Source: Candidatus Kapaibacterium sp. (GTDB taxonomy: Bacteria > Bacteroidota > Ignavibacteria > Kapaibacteriales > Kapaibacteriaceae). Taken from it: DNA of 43,265 nucleotides. Positions 23,794-31,712 of this stretch are shown piece after piece; within the stretch, counting starts at the first letter, position 1, and every line of letters starts with the position of its first letter. The stretch is from NCBI GenBank assembly GCA_030833725.1, contig JAURGP010000014.1, positions 1-43,265 on the forward strand. Reading direction: 5' to 3'. Both the position numbers and the translations under genes were made by a program. The notes beneath the pieces are model-generated. The model was given only the letters and a program-made list of their open reading frames with translations. It did no database searches and had not been told where the DNA came from.

Positions 23794-24447
23794 TCAGCGG
23801 ACTACCATTACGCCATCTGTCGTAGAGAGAACATCCAGGAACTCAACGCCGCGCTTGGAGCACACTTCTGCTAGGGAGGCTCCAAGGTATCGGCCGTAGA
23901 GGTCCCAAACCCCACCGTGTGGAGAGCAGGTACCAGGTGCTTGGGCTCGCGATATCCATGGAGAAAACAAACGTGGACGTCCCTGTACTGAACAGACATC
24001 ACGCACGATCAGCCTTCCAGAGCGAGCGACCTGTACCGTGGAACCATCGGAGTGGTCTGATGCAAGGATGCGTGTGCCAACGATGCGTACGCCAATCTGT
24101 GAACTGTCGCCCAAGACACACGTGTACATGATTTGAACACGCTCGGTGCGCGCCGGACCCGGGGCAAGTCGGATCGTGACATAACGCAGGATGTCCCTAC
24201 TTCCCACCCATCGGTAGGCCCCTTCCGGCAGCAGCACACTGGCGCGCGTGCGGATCTGAAGCTGGAGAGTCAACGACTGTCGCAGCATCTGCATAATCCG
24301 GATATCGACGGGCACGCCAATACGCTCGCCGGGTGTAGCCGTGGTATCCCGACCAGCGATGAGAATCTCACTTCGGGCCACGAGCGAGGATGTCGCTACC
24401 AGGACCGCGAGAGACAGCGCCAGCGCTGTACATCGCCATCGTACCAT
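23794..24447 (-). CDS. Exported protein with cohesin-like beta-sandwich opening and T9SS-tail-like end
   Basis: 217 residues, not matched to a named family. A signal peptide (WRCTALALSLAVLVATSSLVARS) is followed by GRDTTATPGERIGVPVDIRI, resembling the first strands of cohesin or related beta-sandwich domains (PG-x-x-x-x-PV), and alternating hydrophobic strands. The final 40 residues, G-V-W-D-L-Y-G-R-Y-L-G ... F-L-D-V-L-S-T-T-D-G-V-M-V-V-R, recall the type A sorting domain of type IX secretion (DL-GR ... G-Y-V-V), with the central part divergent. If right, the protein is secreted to or anchored on the cell surface. Its start overlaps the preceding gene by 52 bp. Last gene of the minus-strand run, convergent with purB. 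Confidence 0.65.
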   Translation of the reverse strand: MVRWRCTALALSLAVLVATSSLVARSEILIAGRDTTATPGERIGVPVDIRIMQMLRQSLTLQLQIRTRASVLLPEGAYRWVGSRDILRYVTIRLAPGPARTERVQIMYTCVLGDSSQIGVRIVGTRILASDHSDGSTVQVARSGRLIVRDVCSVQGRPRLFSPWISRAQAPGTCSPHGGVWDLYGRYLGASLAEVCSKRGVEFLDVLSTTDGVMVVR

Positions 24448-25835
24448 ACCGTGAGTGCTCCGTCTATGGGTACAAGAATGTTCTGACCGAGTGGAAACAG
24501 GAAGCTCTCTTCAGCGCCAACCACAATGGATGCGTGTTCGAACTCCACCGGATAGTCTGTCGCCAGAAGGATCACCTCCCTGCCATGGCGGCCACCTGCC
24601 AGCCCCTGCACCACCGATTGGATTACGTTGCCACGGAGGATCACCACTTCGCCCTCTCCAACGGGTACGGCTCCGGACGGTCCAGCTGCCGCCGCGATGG
24701 TGGTCGTACCGGTACGGTACCGTGCTCCGCTAGTACGCATACTGTAAGCATGCGTCACCGTTTGACCACTACCCGGTAACCACTGCAACTCTGGTGGACG
24801 GTCCTGGGGACTACTGCCAAGATAGACGCTGCCGTCGGTCACGGCCAGAGCGATGGCTCCTGGCACTGCCGACAACAGTGCGCCAACCGCCGTAGCTGTT
24901 CCCGGCGCGAGGCTGACGGCCTCGGCCTTCAGACCAATGGCAATACCACCATGCGACGTGGTTTCGTGGTGTGCTGTAGCCAGCACGCCGATCGACGTCA
25001 TCGCCTTTGATCCACTTCCGCCACGACGACTACCCCCCCACACGCCAACCAACGTGTCGGACGTGGCACTTGAATTCGTGGCAGCAACGCCCATCACTCC
25101 TGTGCGGGCGCGTGGCGCAATTGACGCATACGCTGCCGAGACCACGCTGCCCACTAGTGCCGTGCCATTGGTGTTCCCTTGCGCATACACTCCAACGTGA
25201 TCCTCCCCGGATACGGTGATATCCACACCGCGTTGAGGCGCCGTGGTACCGCCGATCCGTATTGCTGTGCCACTACCGGCCGTCAGAGCATTGTAGAGCA
25301 GGCCCGTACCACCTGTGACGTCAATGGCCGTTGCCAGCGTAGGACGCGTCCCCGACGGCCCCCCTAGACGAATGCCGGTACCAATGCCGTTCTGTAAACT
25401 GCTGATGGTCATTCCGGCATGCTCACTGCCAGAGGTTCCCACCATGCGTATAGCAATACCCGTGGAGTGTTGCGTCCCGGTAAGGTCTACATCTAGCCCC
25501 CTACCACCCTCCTGGGTGATGGAGGCAATACGAACCATGGTTCCTGGAACCGTACCCGTCATCGCGCCTATGGCCACCGGTCCACGCAACCACGTTTCAC
25601 CTGCGCCCGACACTTCGAGCGATCGCAGTGAGCCCAGCGACCCCACCTGGATCTGGACGGGCTGAGGAATCATCGACGCAGTACCCAGCACGAGCGGCAT
25701 GGTGGAGCGCGTCCCGACGAACGCACCACTCGCACCACTCCACGCTGGTGGAGATACCTCCAGACGCGTTGTGCGCAGTTCCTGACAGATCGCAGCTGTT
25801 GTACCGAGGACCATCATGATCACCATCCAGCGCAT
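24396..25835 (-). CDS. Exported repeat-rich fibre-like protein
   Basis: 479 residues; unrecognised as a named family. After a signal peptide (ends A-A-I-C-Q), the middle is glycine-, threonine- and serine-rich with a repeated phrase of the form TG-x-A-I-R-x-G-G (near GIAIRMVGTSG, GTGIRLGGPSG, GTAIRIGGTT) and later phrases G-V-x-G-x-A and G-V-Y-A, as expected of a beta-helix or trimeric beta-prism stalk. The C-terminus (EGEVVILRG ... GREVILLATD ... ALTVWYDGDVQRWRCLS) is like the closing domain of Bacteroidota tail-fibre-like surface proteins, whose last strand has the pattern L-x-Y-D-x3-W-R. Placed between two other exported proteins, 12 bp after the gene upstream. Likely a surface or secreted fibre; binding partner unknown. 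Confidence 0.72.
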   Translation of the reverse strand: MRWMVIMMVLGTTAAICQELRTTRLEVSPPAWSGASGAFVGTRSTMPLVLGTASMIPQPVQIQVGSLGSLRSLEVSGAGETWLRGPVAIGAMTGTVPGTMVRIASITQEGGRGLDVDLTGTQHSTGIAIRMVGTSGSEHAGMTISSLQNGIGTGIRLGGPSGTRPTLATAIDVTGGTGLLYNALTAGSGTAIRIGGTTAPQRGVDITVSGEDHVGVYAQGNTNGTALVGSVVSAAYASIAPRARTGVMGVAATNSSATSDTLVGVWGGSRRGGSGSKAMTSIGVLATAHHETTSHGGIAIGLKAEAVSLAPGTATAVGALLSAVPGAIALAVTDGSVYLGSSPQDRPPELQWLPGSGQTVTHAYSMRTSGARYRTGTTTIAAAAGPSGAVPVGEGEVVILRGNVIQSVVQGLAGGRHGREVILLATDYPVEFEHASIVVGAEESFLFPLGQNILVPIDGALTVWYDGDVQRWRCLSRSW

Positions 25836-25847
25836 AGGATCGTTGCG

Positions 25848-26762
25848 TTACGGATTGAAGATGGCCCATGCAAGACGATCGGACGCTGTGAGCGGCACCG
25901 ATGTTTCCACCTGCAACGTCCCAGATGCCGCATCGATTCCGGTGACGGTCACACCAATGGTCGAACCGGGCGACGTCATCAACGTCACGACCGGCACCGA
26001 CGCCGACGTCAGCACGCCCACTCCTACCGTAATGGTATGCTGCCACGTGTTCGGCGTAGGAGTAAACACGCCCATGGGACTCTCATTGAATGGTCGAACC
26101 CACGAGAGCTCCCCCGTTGGCGTCGTGCTCAGCACATAGCCATTCTGCGATGGAACCGATGCCGGCAGTGTGTAGGTGATCGACGACGTCTGCTCTCCCG
26201 CACGGATTGCCGTGAACTCCGTACCAGCTGCCGCCGGCTCGGCAAACCGAATCTCGGATGCTGGCCCCCGCGAGGACAGCTGCACGGTGTTGGTAAAGTC
26301 GTAGGGGGCCTGAGGCGTGCTCGTGCCGAAGCCGATGTAACCCTGTGTGGGCCCGGCAACACCAACAACGCGCATGACTTCGGCGCTGTTCGCTGCTAGG
26401 ACGAGATCCTGGGCGTTGGCCGTACCGAGGAACTGCTCATCGGCACCAGTGCCTCCAGCCGTGATCGACGATCCTTGCAGGCTCCAGTACGGTGAATCGG
26501 CCCACGTAAGCTCTGCAATAGAACCCGTCACTGCCGAGACGGTCAGCGATTGTCCGCCGACGGCTGGTTCGGCCGGAAGCCGGAGCGTATAGGGCGTAAC
26601 ACCTTGTTCGGGTGCGGTGAGTGAGATACTCTGTGCCTGAGCGTTTCTCAGATGTAGGGTGCCTGTTGTCTGACTTTGGCCGTATCCAACCTGCAGGCCG
26701 ACTATGGCCATCAGGAAGTAGGTCATCAGAAAGCAGGTTGTGGTAAGTGTCGATCGAGTCAT
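25848..26762 (-). CDS. Exported tail-fibre-like protein
   Basis: 304 residues from MTRSTLTTTC at 26762; a longer reading to 26951 has no signal sequence and runs into the upstream gene. A signal peptide (FLMTYFLMAIVGLQVGYGQ) is followed by a domain starting TGTLHLRNAQAQSISL...YTLRLPAEPAVGGQSLTV, then ITYTLPASVPSQNGYVLSTTPTGELSWV. These are typical phrases of Bacteroidota fibre/collar-like proteins in which TLP--xP--x-G-x-L-T/S-T introduces a beta strand. The C-terminal 35 residues (V-T-G-I-D-A-A-S-G-T-L-Q-V ... PL-x-A-S-D-R-L-A-W-A-I) are alike to the end of the neighbouring 219-residue protein. No enzyme motif. Confidence 0.75.
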   Translation of the reverse strand: MTRSTLTTTCFLMTYFLMAIVGLQVGYGQSQTTGTLHLRNAQAQSISLTAPEQGVTPYTLRLPAEPAVGGQSLTVSAVTGSIAELTWADSPYWSLQGSSITAGGTGADEQFLGTANAQDLVLAANSAEVMRVVGVAGPTQGYIGFGTSTPQAPYDFTNTVQLSSRGPASEIRFAEPAAAGTEFTAIRAGEQTSSITYTLPASVPSQNGYVLSTTPTGELSWVRPFNESPMGVFTPTPNTWQHTITVGVGVLTSASVPVVTLMTSPGSTIGVTVTGIDAASGTLQVETSVPLTASDRLAWAIFNP

Positions 26763-26814
26763 AACAACAGTTCTCCGTATGGTGATGGGATGAAACAGTA
26801 CACGTACGATGTAC

Positions 26815-27474
26815 CTACCACCGTATGCACCACGAGAGCGTTTCGTGACGCGAGAGTGGCGCTGCGGTAAAGAGTTCAATCGTGTTGGTAGCCAGATCAA
26901 CCGTGCCGATCCGTACGGCAATGGACGTCGGAGCTTCCACTCGTGCATCAATCCAATAGCGAGGTGGAACGGGTTGCTGCGGCGTGATGAGGAATCGTGT
27001 TTGTCCCTGGACCGGAGCTACAACTCCGCACTCTGTCGTAAGAGGCGGTGGCGCGCCACCAGACCGCACAGAATCAGCAACGAGCGCATGGGATGCCAGC
27101 ATGGCGTATGGTACGCTGAGGACCGGCGTACGTGGCAGCAGTTCCTCACCGCCATCCACACGAACTCCAAGCCAATGCGGCCCACTGGTGAGGAGTTCTA
27201 CCGGCACAGCCCTGATGCTTCCGAGATACAGCGTGACGACTCCCCTGGTCACGTCGGTCGTAAACGACTCCGAATGTTTGGCAACACCGCCGTCGACCGA
27301 CGTAAACCAGGAGACCTCGACGGTATGAATTCCGGAGACCGGCTGACCGGATCGTTCCAGATACATTTGCACGGGAATGGTATGCGGAATGATACCACTG
27401 GGCTGGCCGTGCAGCAGGACTGGTATCAACAACACCGTCAACCGAACCAGGACATATCGCAGAGGGGCTTCCAT
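26815..27474 (-). CDS. Exported protein related to the fibre-like neighbour
   Basis: 219 residues with an N-terminal signal peptide (LVRLTVLLIPVLLHGQ). The sequence contains LSVPYAMLASHALVADSV, a phrase (VPYA--A--A) recurrent before the stalk of Bacteroidota tail-fibre-like proteins, and an immunoglobulin-like beta-rich N-terminal half (TIPVQMYLERSGQPVSGIHTVEVSWFTS). Its C-terminus, I-A-V-R-I-G-T-V-D-L-A-T-N-T-I-E-L ... APLSRHETLSWCI, parallels the end of the next protein. Three cysteines. The opposite strand carries an open frame of similar size, but it lacks a signal peptide or any motif. Unknown function; probably a surface complex partner. Confidence 0.7.
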   Translation of the reverse strand: MEAPLRYVLVRLTVLLIPVLLHGQPSGIIPHTIPVQMYLERSGQPVSGIHTVEVSWFTSVDGGVAKHSESFTTDVTRGVVTLYLGSIRAVPVELLTSGPHWLGVRVDGGEELLPRTPVLSVPYAMLASHALVADSVRSGGAPPPLTTECGVVAPVQGQTRFLITPQQPVPPRYWIDARVEAPTSIAVRIGTVDLATNTIELFTAAPLSRHETLSWCIRW

Positions 27475-27495
27475 CCACGATATCCGTGCTGCTAC

Positions 27496-27783
27496 CTACA
27501 CTGAATGTGACATCCACCACAGGGCAACGACCCAGCACAGCCACCCCACCGAGCCCACCAGGGCATGCATGCGGCTTCCGGCCTTCGTCATCGGCATCAG
27601 TGCGAGCATTACCAGGACGGGAACAAGGAACCAGGATGGTTCCATGAGCACGGCCAGGGCGGCCGTGGCACAGGAGACGAAGTAGAAGACGTGATGCCAC
27701 TGCCCAAACGATCTTCGACTAACGGTGGCCGAGATCCCCAAGGCCATCGTAACGGTGTACACTGCGGCGGCGACCACCATCAT
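27496..27783 (-). CDS. Small polytopic membrane protein, unknown
   Basis: 95 residues from the ATG at 27783, chosen because GGGGGAG lies five bases upstream and the start follows the preceding stop by 11 bp; the open frame extends to an ATG at 27828, overlapping the upstream gene by 34 bp. Three to four hydrophobic segments (MMVVAAAVYTVTMALGI; VFYFVSCATAALAVLM; WFLVPVLVMLALMP; GWLCWVVALWWM). No family recognised. Position between the ftsY-linked 140-residue gene and the exported-protein genes suggests that it is part of that transcript. Confidence 0.6.
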   Translation of the reverse strand: MMVVAAAVYTVTMALGISATVSRRSFGQWHHVFYFVSCATAALAVLMEPSWFLVPVLVMLALMPMTKAGSRMHALVGSVGWLCWVVALWWMSHSV

Positions 27784-27794
27784 CGGCTCCCCCA

Positions 27795-28217
27795 CTACGG
27801 CTGGTCGATAGGAGAGGACAACAACCATGCGTCGTCAACACGTGCGAGTGTGCGCGCAAACTCAGGTTGTGTTGCCAAGTACGGACGGATCCACCGATAC
27901 CAGGAGGGGTTTACGCCGTGATCGTTCATCACGCCAATCACGGTTGACTGCTGCGCACGACCTGTCTCCGCAAGATCCAGCAGCACGATACGAGCAATCT
28001 CCAGATCCGCCGGTGACGGAGGCACACTGTCGGTGGCCGCGCTCGGCCAGACGGCCTCCGACAGAAACACCGACGTTCGAGCATTCGGTGTTTGCAGAGC
28101 CGTTACAACAGTGCGGATGAACGGTGCAACACTGAACACTTCATATCCTAGGTAGCCCATGGCCGTGACAACTGCCAGGGAGAAGAGCCAGCGACGCATG
28201 GTTCGGATGCTAGGCAT
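27795..28217 (-). CDS. Membrane-anchored protein of unknown function
   Basis: 140 residues (134 if the ATG at 28199 is used). One N-terminal helix (RRWLFSLAVVTAMGYLGYEVF) then a soluble part with a helical C-terminal domain (LEIARIVLLDLAETGRAQQST ... WYRWIRPYLATQPEFARTLARV). No known family. The start at 28217 overlaps the ftsY end by 8 bp, so the two are likely translationally coupled. Confidence 0.62.
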   Translation of the reverse strand: MPSIRTMRRWLFSLAVVTAMGYLGYEVFSVAPFIRTVVTALQTPNARTSVFLSEAVWPSAATDSVPPSPADLEIARIVLLDLAETGRAQQSTVIGVMNDHGVNPSWYRWIRPYLATQPEFARTLARVDDAWLLSSPIDQP

Positions 28218-29214
28218 CTACGACTTCGGTGCGATGGTCCTCGAACATTGCCTCCACATAGGCAGCGGGATCAAATGGCTGGAGATCACCAATCTGCTCA
28301 CCAACTCCGATGTACCGCACGGGAATGTTCATCGCATGGGCAATGGCCAGAACGGCACCGCCTTTGGCCGTACCGTCCAGTTTGGTCAGAACAATGCCGG
28401 TGATCGGAGCAACCTTCGTGAACTCCCGTGCCTGTTGCAGGGCGTTCTGACCGGTCGTGGCGTCCAACACAAGGAAGATGTCGTGAGGTGCCGACGGCTG
28501 CACCTTCTTCATTACCCGTGAAATCTTCTCCAGTTCTTGCATGAGCCCAAGTTTGTTATGCAACCTGCCAGCCGTATCGATGATGACGACGTCGGTGTTG
28601 CGGGACACTGCTGCCTTGAGTGTGTCGAAGGCGACCGCAGCGGGATCAGCACCCTGCTGCTGCTGCACAATGTCTACTCCTGCACGTGTAGCCCACACCT
28701 CGAGCTGCTCGTTGGCAGCGGCCCGGAACGTATCGGCGGCGCCGATGAGCACGGAGTGTCCTGCCTGACGATAATTGTGTGCCAACTTGCCAATCGTTGT
28801 GGTCTTGCCAACGCCGTTGACGCCAACCACCATGATCACGTGCGGCAGCTCGCCCTTCGAGAGGCTGAACGTTCGATCGGCTTCTGCCGACGGCGATGCT
28901 GCCATCATCGTAGCGATCTCTTCCTTGAGCATCGACAGGATTTCCTCGGCATTCTCCACGGCATCTCTTCGAACGCGTTCCGAGATCCGCGCAATGATGT
29001 GTGTGGTAGCCGTTACGCCTACGTCACTCGTGATGAGGATTTCCTCGATTTCATCGAGGAGTTGTTGGTCGATCTTGCGTCCAGCGAAGAGCGCAGAGCG
29101 AAGTTTGCCAACGATCGAATCCCGCGTTTTTGCCAGCCCTTCCGTCAGTCGATCAAACGAGATCTTCTCACTGACGTTGGTAAAGGTTTTCTTGAGTTTG
29201 TCGAATAAGCCCAT
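28210..29214 (-). CDS. ftsY: Signal recognition particle receptor FtsY
   Basis: 334 residues from MGLFDKLKKTF at 29214; the longer reading from 29250 adds 12 residues unlike the family. FtsY docks SRP-ribosome complexes at the membrane. The short N-terminus (MGLFDKLKKTF, an amphipathic targeting helix) lacks the long acidic A domain of E. coli. The N domain is followed by the NG GTPase: Walker A G131-V-N-G-V-G-K-T138, ADTFRAAA, DTAGRLHN, TKLDGTAKGG, and GVGEQIGDLQPF. Overlaps the upstream pgsA gene by 47 bp. Transcribed with pgsA, the symporter, rnhB, folE and the PTPS gene. Confidence 0.98.
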   Translation of the reverse strand: MGLFDKLKKTFTNVSEKISFDRLTEGLAKTRDSIVGKLRSALFAGRKIDQQLLDEIEEILITSDVGVTATTHIIARISERVRRDAVENAEEILSMLKEEIATMMAASPSAEADRTFSLSKGELPHVIMVVGVNGVGKTTTIGKLAHNYRQAGHSVLIGAADTFRAAANEQLEVWATRAGVDIVQQQQGADPAAVAFDTLKAAVSRNTDVVIIDTAGRLHNKLGLMQELEKISRVMKKVQPSAPHDIFLVLDATTGQNALQQAREFTKVAPITGIVLTKLDGTAKGGAVLAIAHAMNIPVRYIGVGEQIGDLQPFDPAAYVEAMFEDHRTEVVDA

Positions 29215-29749
29215 GGAGTCGCCTTGCGTATTGCCATAAAGATACGGCAATCAGCAAGCAGCTGACCGCCACGCCCACGTCACGAGCCGTTGTCCATTGC
29301 ACCAGTGCCGTAACGCCCGTCCACGCGATGGCACTCACCGCCAGCTTTCCACTCCACATCGAAGGGAGCACGACGGTGCTGTACCGGCGGGCCACAACAC
29401 CACCGAGTACGATGAGGACGTCGCGACCGATAACTAAGGCAACAAACCACAAGGGCAAGAGCCCCCTCACCAACAACATCACCACGATGGTACCGACGAG
29501 TACCTTATCGGCCACGGGATCGATCACCTTCCCCCATTCGCTGACAGTGTTCGTAGCACGTGCAACGTAGCCGTCGAGCCAGTCCGTTAACGCCGCGAAC
29601 CAGCACAGTCCAAACGCCCACCATGTGTGGTCGGTGTAAATGAGGTAGGCCACAGGTGCCGTCAACAGGAGCCGAAACAGACTGATGAGATTCGACGCCG
29701 TGAGGAGATCGTCACGGGTGGGAGCGAGAATGCGAGGTTCGGAGTGCAT
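29168..29749 (-). CDS. pgsA: CDP-alcohol phosphatidyltransferase, probably phosphatidylglycerophosphate synthase
   Basis: 193 residues with about five membrane helices. The CDP-alcohol phosphotransferase motif is complete: D56-x2-D59-G60-x2-A63-R64-x8-G73-x3-D77-x3-D81, the residues binding CDP-diacylglycerol and metal. N-terminus TASNLISLFRLLLTAPVAYLI matches PgsA-type start (NLIT-FR---). It should make phosphatidylglycerol phosphate; the precise acceptor alcohol is inferred. It overlaps the ftsY gene by 47 bp and the symporter gene by 38 bp, both longer than ordinary start-stop overlaps, so one start may be mis-set by a few codons. Confidence 0.85.
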   Translation of the reverse strand: MHSEPRILAPTRDDLLTASNLISLFRLLLTAPVAYLIYTDHTWWAFGLCWFAALTDWLDGYVARATNTVSEWGKVIDPVADKVLVGTIVVMLLVRGLLPLWFVALVIGRDVLIVLGGVVARRYSTVVLPSMWSGKLAVSAIAWTGVTALVQWTTARDVGVAVSCLLIAVSLWQYARRLHGLIRQTQENLYQRQ

Positions 29750-31124
29750 ACGGCATCAAAAGTACGGAGGCAGCCACACCGATCAGCATCGGAGGTATCG
29801 GAGGTAGTGCCAGCGAGGCAGTGAAGGCGGAGAGAACCATCGCTGCCACACTCAGGAGCGACGGAATCAGCATCCATGTGATGATGCGTTGATGACGGTA
29901 TGCACGCGGCCGTCCTGATCGGTACGACAGGAGCAATGGCAACAGCAACGCCGGCACAGCAATCGACGCCGCATGCATGATCAGGTCGACGATACTCGGA
30001 ACGATGATTGCCACGGCAGTCCCCACAACGCCTGTTAAAAGCAATCCGGTGATCACGGACGATCGACGTGGCTGCGCACCACGTACACGATCGATGAGAT
30101 CGTGACCGATTGTCGTGGCACTTACCAAGGCATAGCCGTCGAGTGTTGAGATCACAGCTGCCAGCAGCGACGACACGAACAATCCCAACCAGCCGGGAGG
30201 TAACACGGCAACGGCCATGTCCAGGTACAAGGCCGCCGGCTGTCCAGCCGGCACACCCACAACAGCGTACAAGCCAGCCAACAACTGCAGACTATCAAAC
30301 ACCACCCACCCGGCGATGCTCCACCAAAGCCCCTTGCGAGCCGTTTCTGCCGAGCGGGCCGCAGCAGCTCTCATATGAAAGTTTGGATCCACCATTGTTT
30401 GGAGGGCGATCAGGAACCACACGGCAATGGCAGACCACTCCAATCCTCCTGGTATCGATCGGTGCGTGACGGGCAACTGCTGCCACATCTCGACGGGACT
30501 GCCTACGTGCGCAATACTGGCAACAACCAAGGCGAGAAAGCCGGCGTACATGATCACCACCTGCCCGGCATTGGCGTAGACGTCGCTCCGCAATCCACCC
30601 CGTGCGACGATGGCCAACGCCACAACCGAGCCTGCAATGATGGACCATGGAATACTCAGCGGTGTCAAGGACGACACCACGATTCCAAGTGTGAGCATGT
30701 AAGGGGCTGGGATCGAGAGCACCAAGATCAAGACCGCTGCGAGGTAGCCCACGCGTTCACCGTAGGCACGACGAAACTGATCGGCGATCGACACGGTTTC
30801 ACTCGATCGGATTCGTTGCGCGAGAACCGTAGCATACACGGCCGCTGCAAGGTAGTATGGTATGCCGAAGCACAGGATCATCACCACACCGTAGCGAGCG
30901 ATGAACTCTCCGGCACCCAACACAGCCCCATACCATGTGGCGATGAGCGAGGCAGCAAAGAATGGAGCCGTCAGCGATCGTCCGGCCAGGATGTAATCCA
31001 CGGCGTCGTTCGTGGATGGCCCCGACATTCGCGGTGCCGTTCGCCCGCGGTGCCCCAGCCACAACCACCCTGCCATCAGCAGAACAATCAGGGATACGTC
31101 CAGCGGATGAAGCGCCATGGACAT
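29712..31124 (-). CDS. Sodium:solute symporter (SSS) family transporter
   Basis: 470 residues. ATG at 31124 shares its A with the rnhB stop (TGATG). About 13 hydrophobic helices; family features include the opening LAGRSLTAPFFAASLIATWYGA, the TMS with IPAPYMLTLG, and the LDGYALVSATTIGHDLI stretch near helix 8 that in SSS transporters lines the sodium site. The loop R-x2-A-R-S-A-E-T-A-R-K-G is the cytoplasmic segment. SSS members co-transport sugars, amino acids, nucleosides or organic acids with sodium. Substrate not determinable; membership clear. Upstream in-frame Met codons lie within rnhB and are ignored. Confidence 0.88.
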   Translation of the reverse strand: MSMALHPLDVSLIVLLMAGWLWLGHRGRTAPRMSGPSTNDAVDYILAGRSLTAPFFAASLIATWYGAVLGAGEFIARYGVVMILCFGIPYYLAAAVYATVLAQRIRSSETVSIADQFRRAYGERVGYLAAVLILVLSIPAPYMLTLGIVVSSLTPLSIPWSIIAGSVVALAIVARGGLRSDVYANAGQVVIMYAGFLALVVASIAHVGSPVEMWQQLPVTHRSIPGGLEWSAIAVWFLIALQTMVDPNFHMRAAAARSAETARKGLWWSIAGWVVFDSLQLLAGLYAVVGVPAGQPAALYLDMAVAVLPPGWLGLFVSSLLAAVISTLDGYALVSATTIGHDLIDRVRGAQPRRSSVITGLLLTGVVGTAVAIIVPSIVDLIMHAASIAVPALLLPLLLSYRSGRPRAYRHQRIITWMLIPSLLSVAAMVLSAFTASLALPPIPPMLIGVAASVLLMPYALRTSHSRSHP

Positions 31125-31696
31125 CAGAGAAACGATCGTAGGAAGGTGGTCCGATGCAGTGCACATGGTCCGTGGACGCGGAGTGCCTGTCGGTGGGCGA
31201 CCGTACCATATCCCTTGTGGCGATCGAAACCGTAGGAGGGATAGTCGCGATGGGCTACCTCTACCATCCACGCATCCCGATGAGTCTTGGCCAGAATGGA
31301 CGCTGCCGAGATGGAGGGCTCAAGGGCATCTCCTCCTACAATACAGCGATGTGGCACGGCATGAGGTCGGAAGCGATTACCGTCAATCAGCAGGAGGTGG
31401 TCTTCAGCACCGTTCGATTGGACCTCCGTCAGCACCGCCTCGATTGCCAGGTGCATGGCGTCGTAGGTCGCCTGGAGGATGTTGACGTCGTCGATACGCT
31501 GATGATCAACCTCGGCAACAGCCCAGGCTAGAGCCGTCGAACGGATCGCTGCTGCAACCTGCTCGCGAATACGTGGAGCAAGTACCTTGCTGTCGGCCAC
31601 ACCATCGGGCACGAATGCAGGGTCCAACACAACGGCAGCAGCTACCACCGGACCGGCGAGTGCTCCTCTCCCTGCCTCATCAACGCCGATGATCAC
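31124..31696 (-). CDS. rnhB: Ribonuclease HII
   Basis: 190 residues if translated from the GTG at 31696 (start of VIIGVDEAGRG); the in-frame ATG at 31801 lies inside folE. RNase HII cleaves 5' to single ribonucleotides in DNA. The DEAGRG motif gives two catalytic acids, followed by the family segments ADSKVLAP, LLIDGNRFRP, SISAASILAKTHRD and YGFDRHKGYGTVAH. Its stop overlaps the symporter start by one base. The 16-bp gap after folE and the GTG start suggest coupling. Confidence 0.94.
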   Translation of the reverse strand: MIIGVDEAGRGALAGPVVAAAVVLDPAFVPDGVADSKVLAPRIREQVAAAIRSTALAWAVAEVDHQRIDDVNILQATYDAMHLAIEAVLTEVQSNGAEDHLLLIDGNRFRPHAVPHRCIVGGDALEPSISAASILAKTHRDAWMVEVAHRDYPSYGFDRHKGYGTVAHRQALRVHGPCALHRTTFLRSFL

Positions 31697-31712
31697 GGAA
31701 ACCGCCGGCAGG

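Noticed and set aside
23772-23798. GCTGATCAGC palindrome between purB and the exported gene
   Set aside because: Four-base arms only and no flanking T run; not a convincing terminator or operator.
23794-27474. Prophage tail module
   Set aside because: Fibre-like proteins have signal peptides, and no capsid, portal, terminase, lysis or integrase gene is present.
26809-27504. A 231-codon plus-strand frame opposite the 219-residue exported protein
   Set aside because: No signal peptide, no family motif, and arginine/cysteine-rich composition; the minus frame has a signal peptide and a conserved VPYA phrase.
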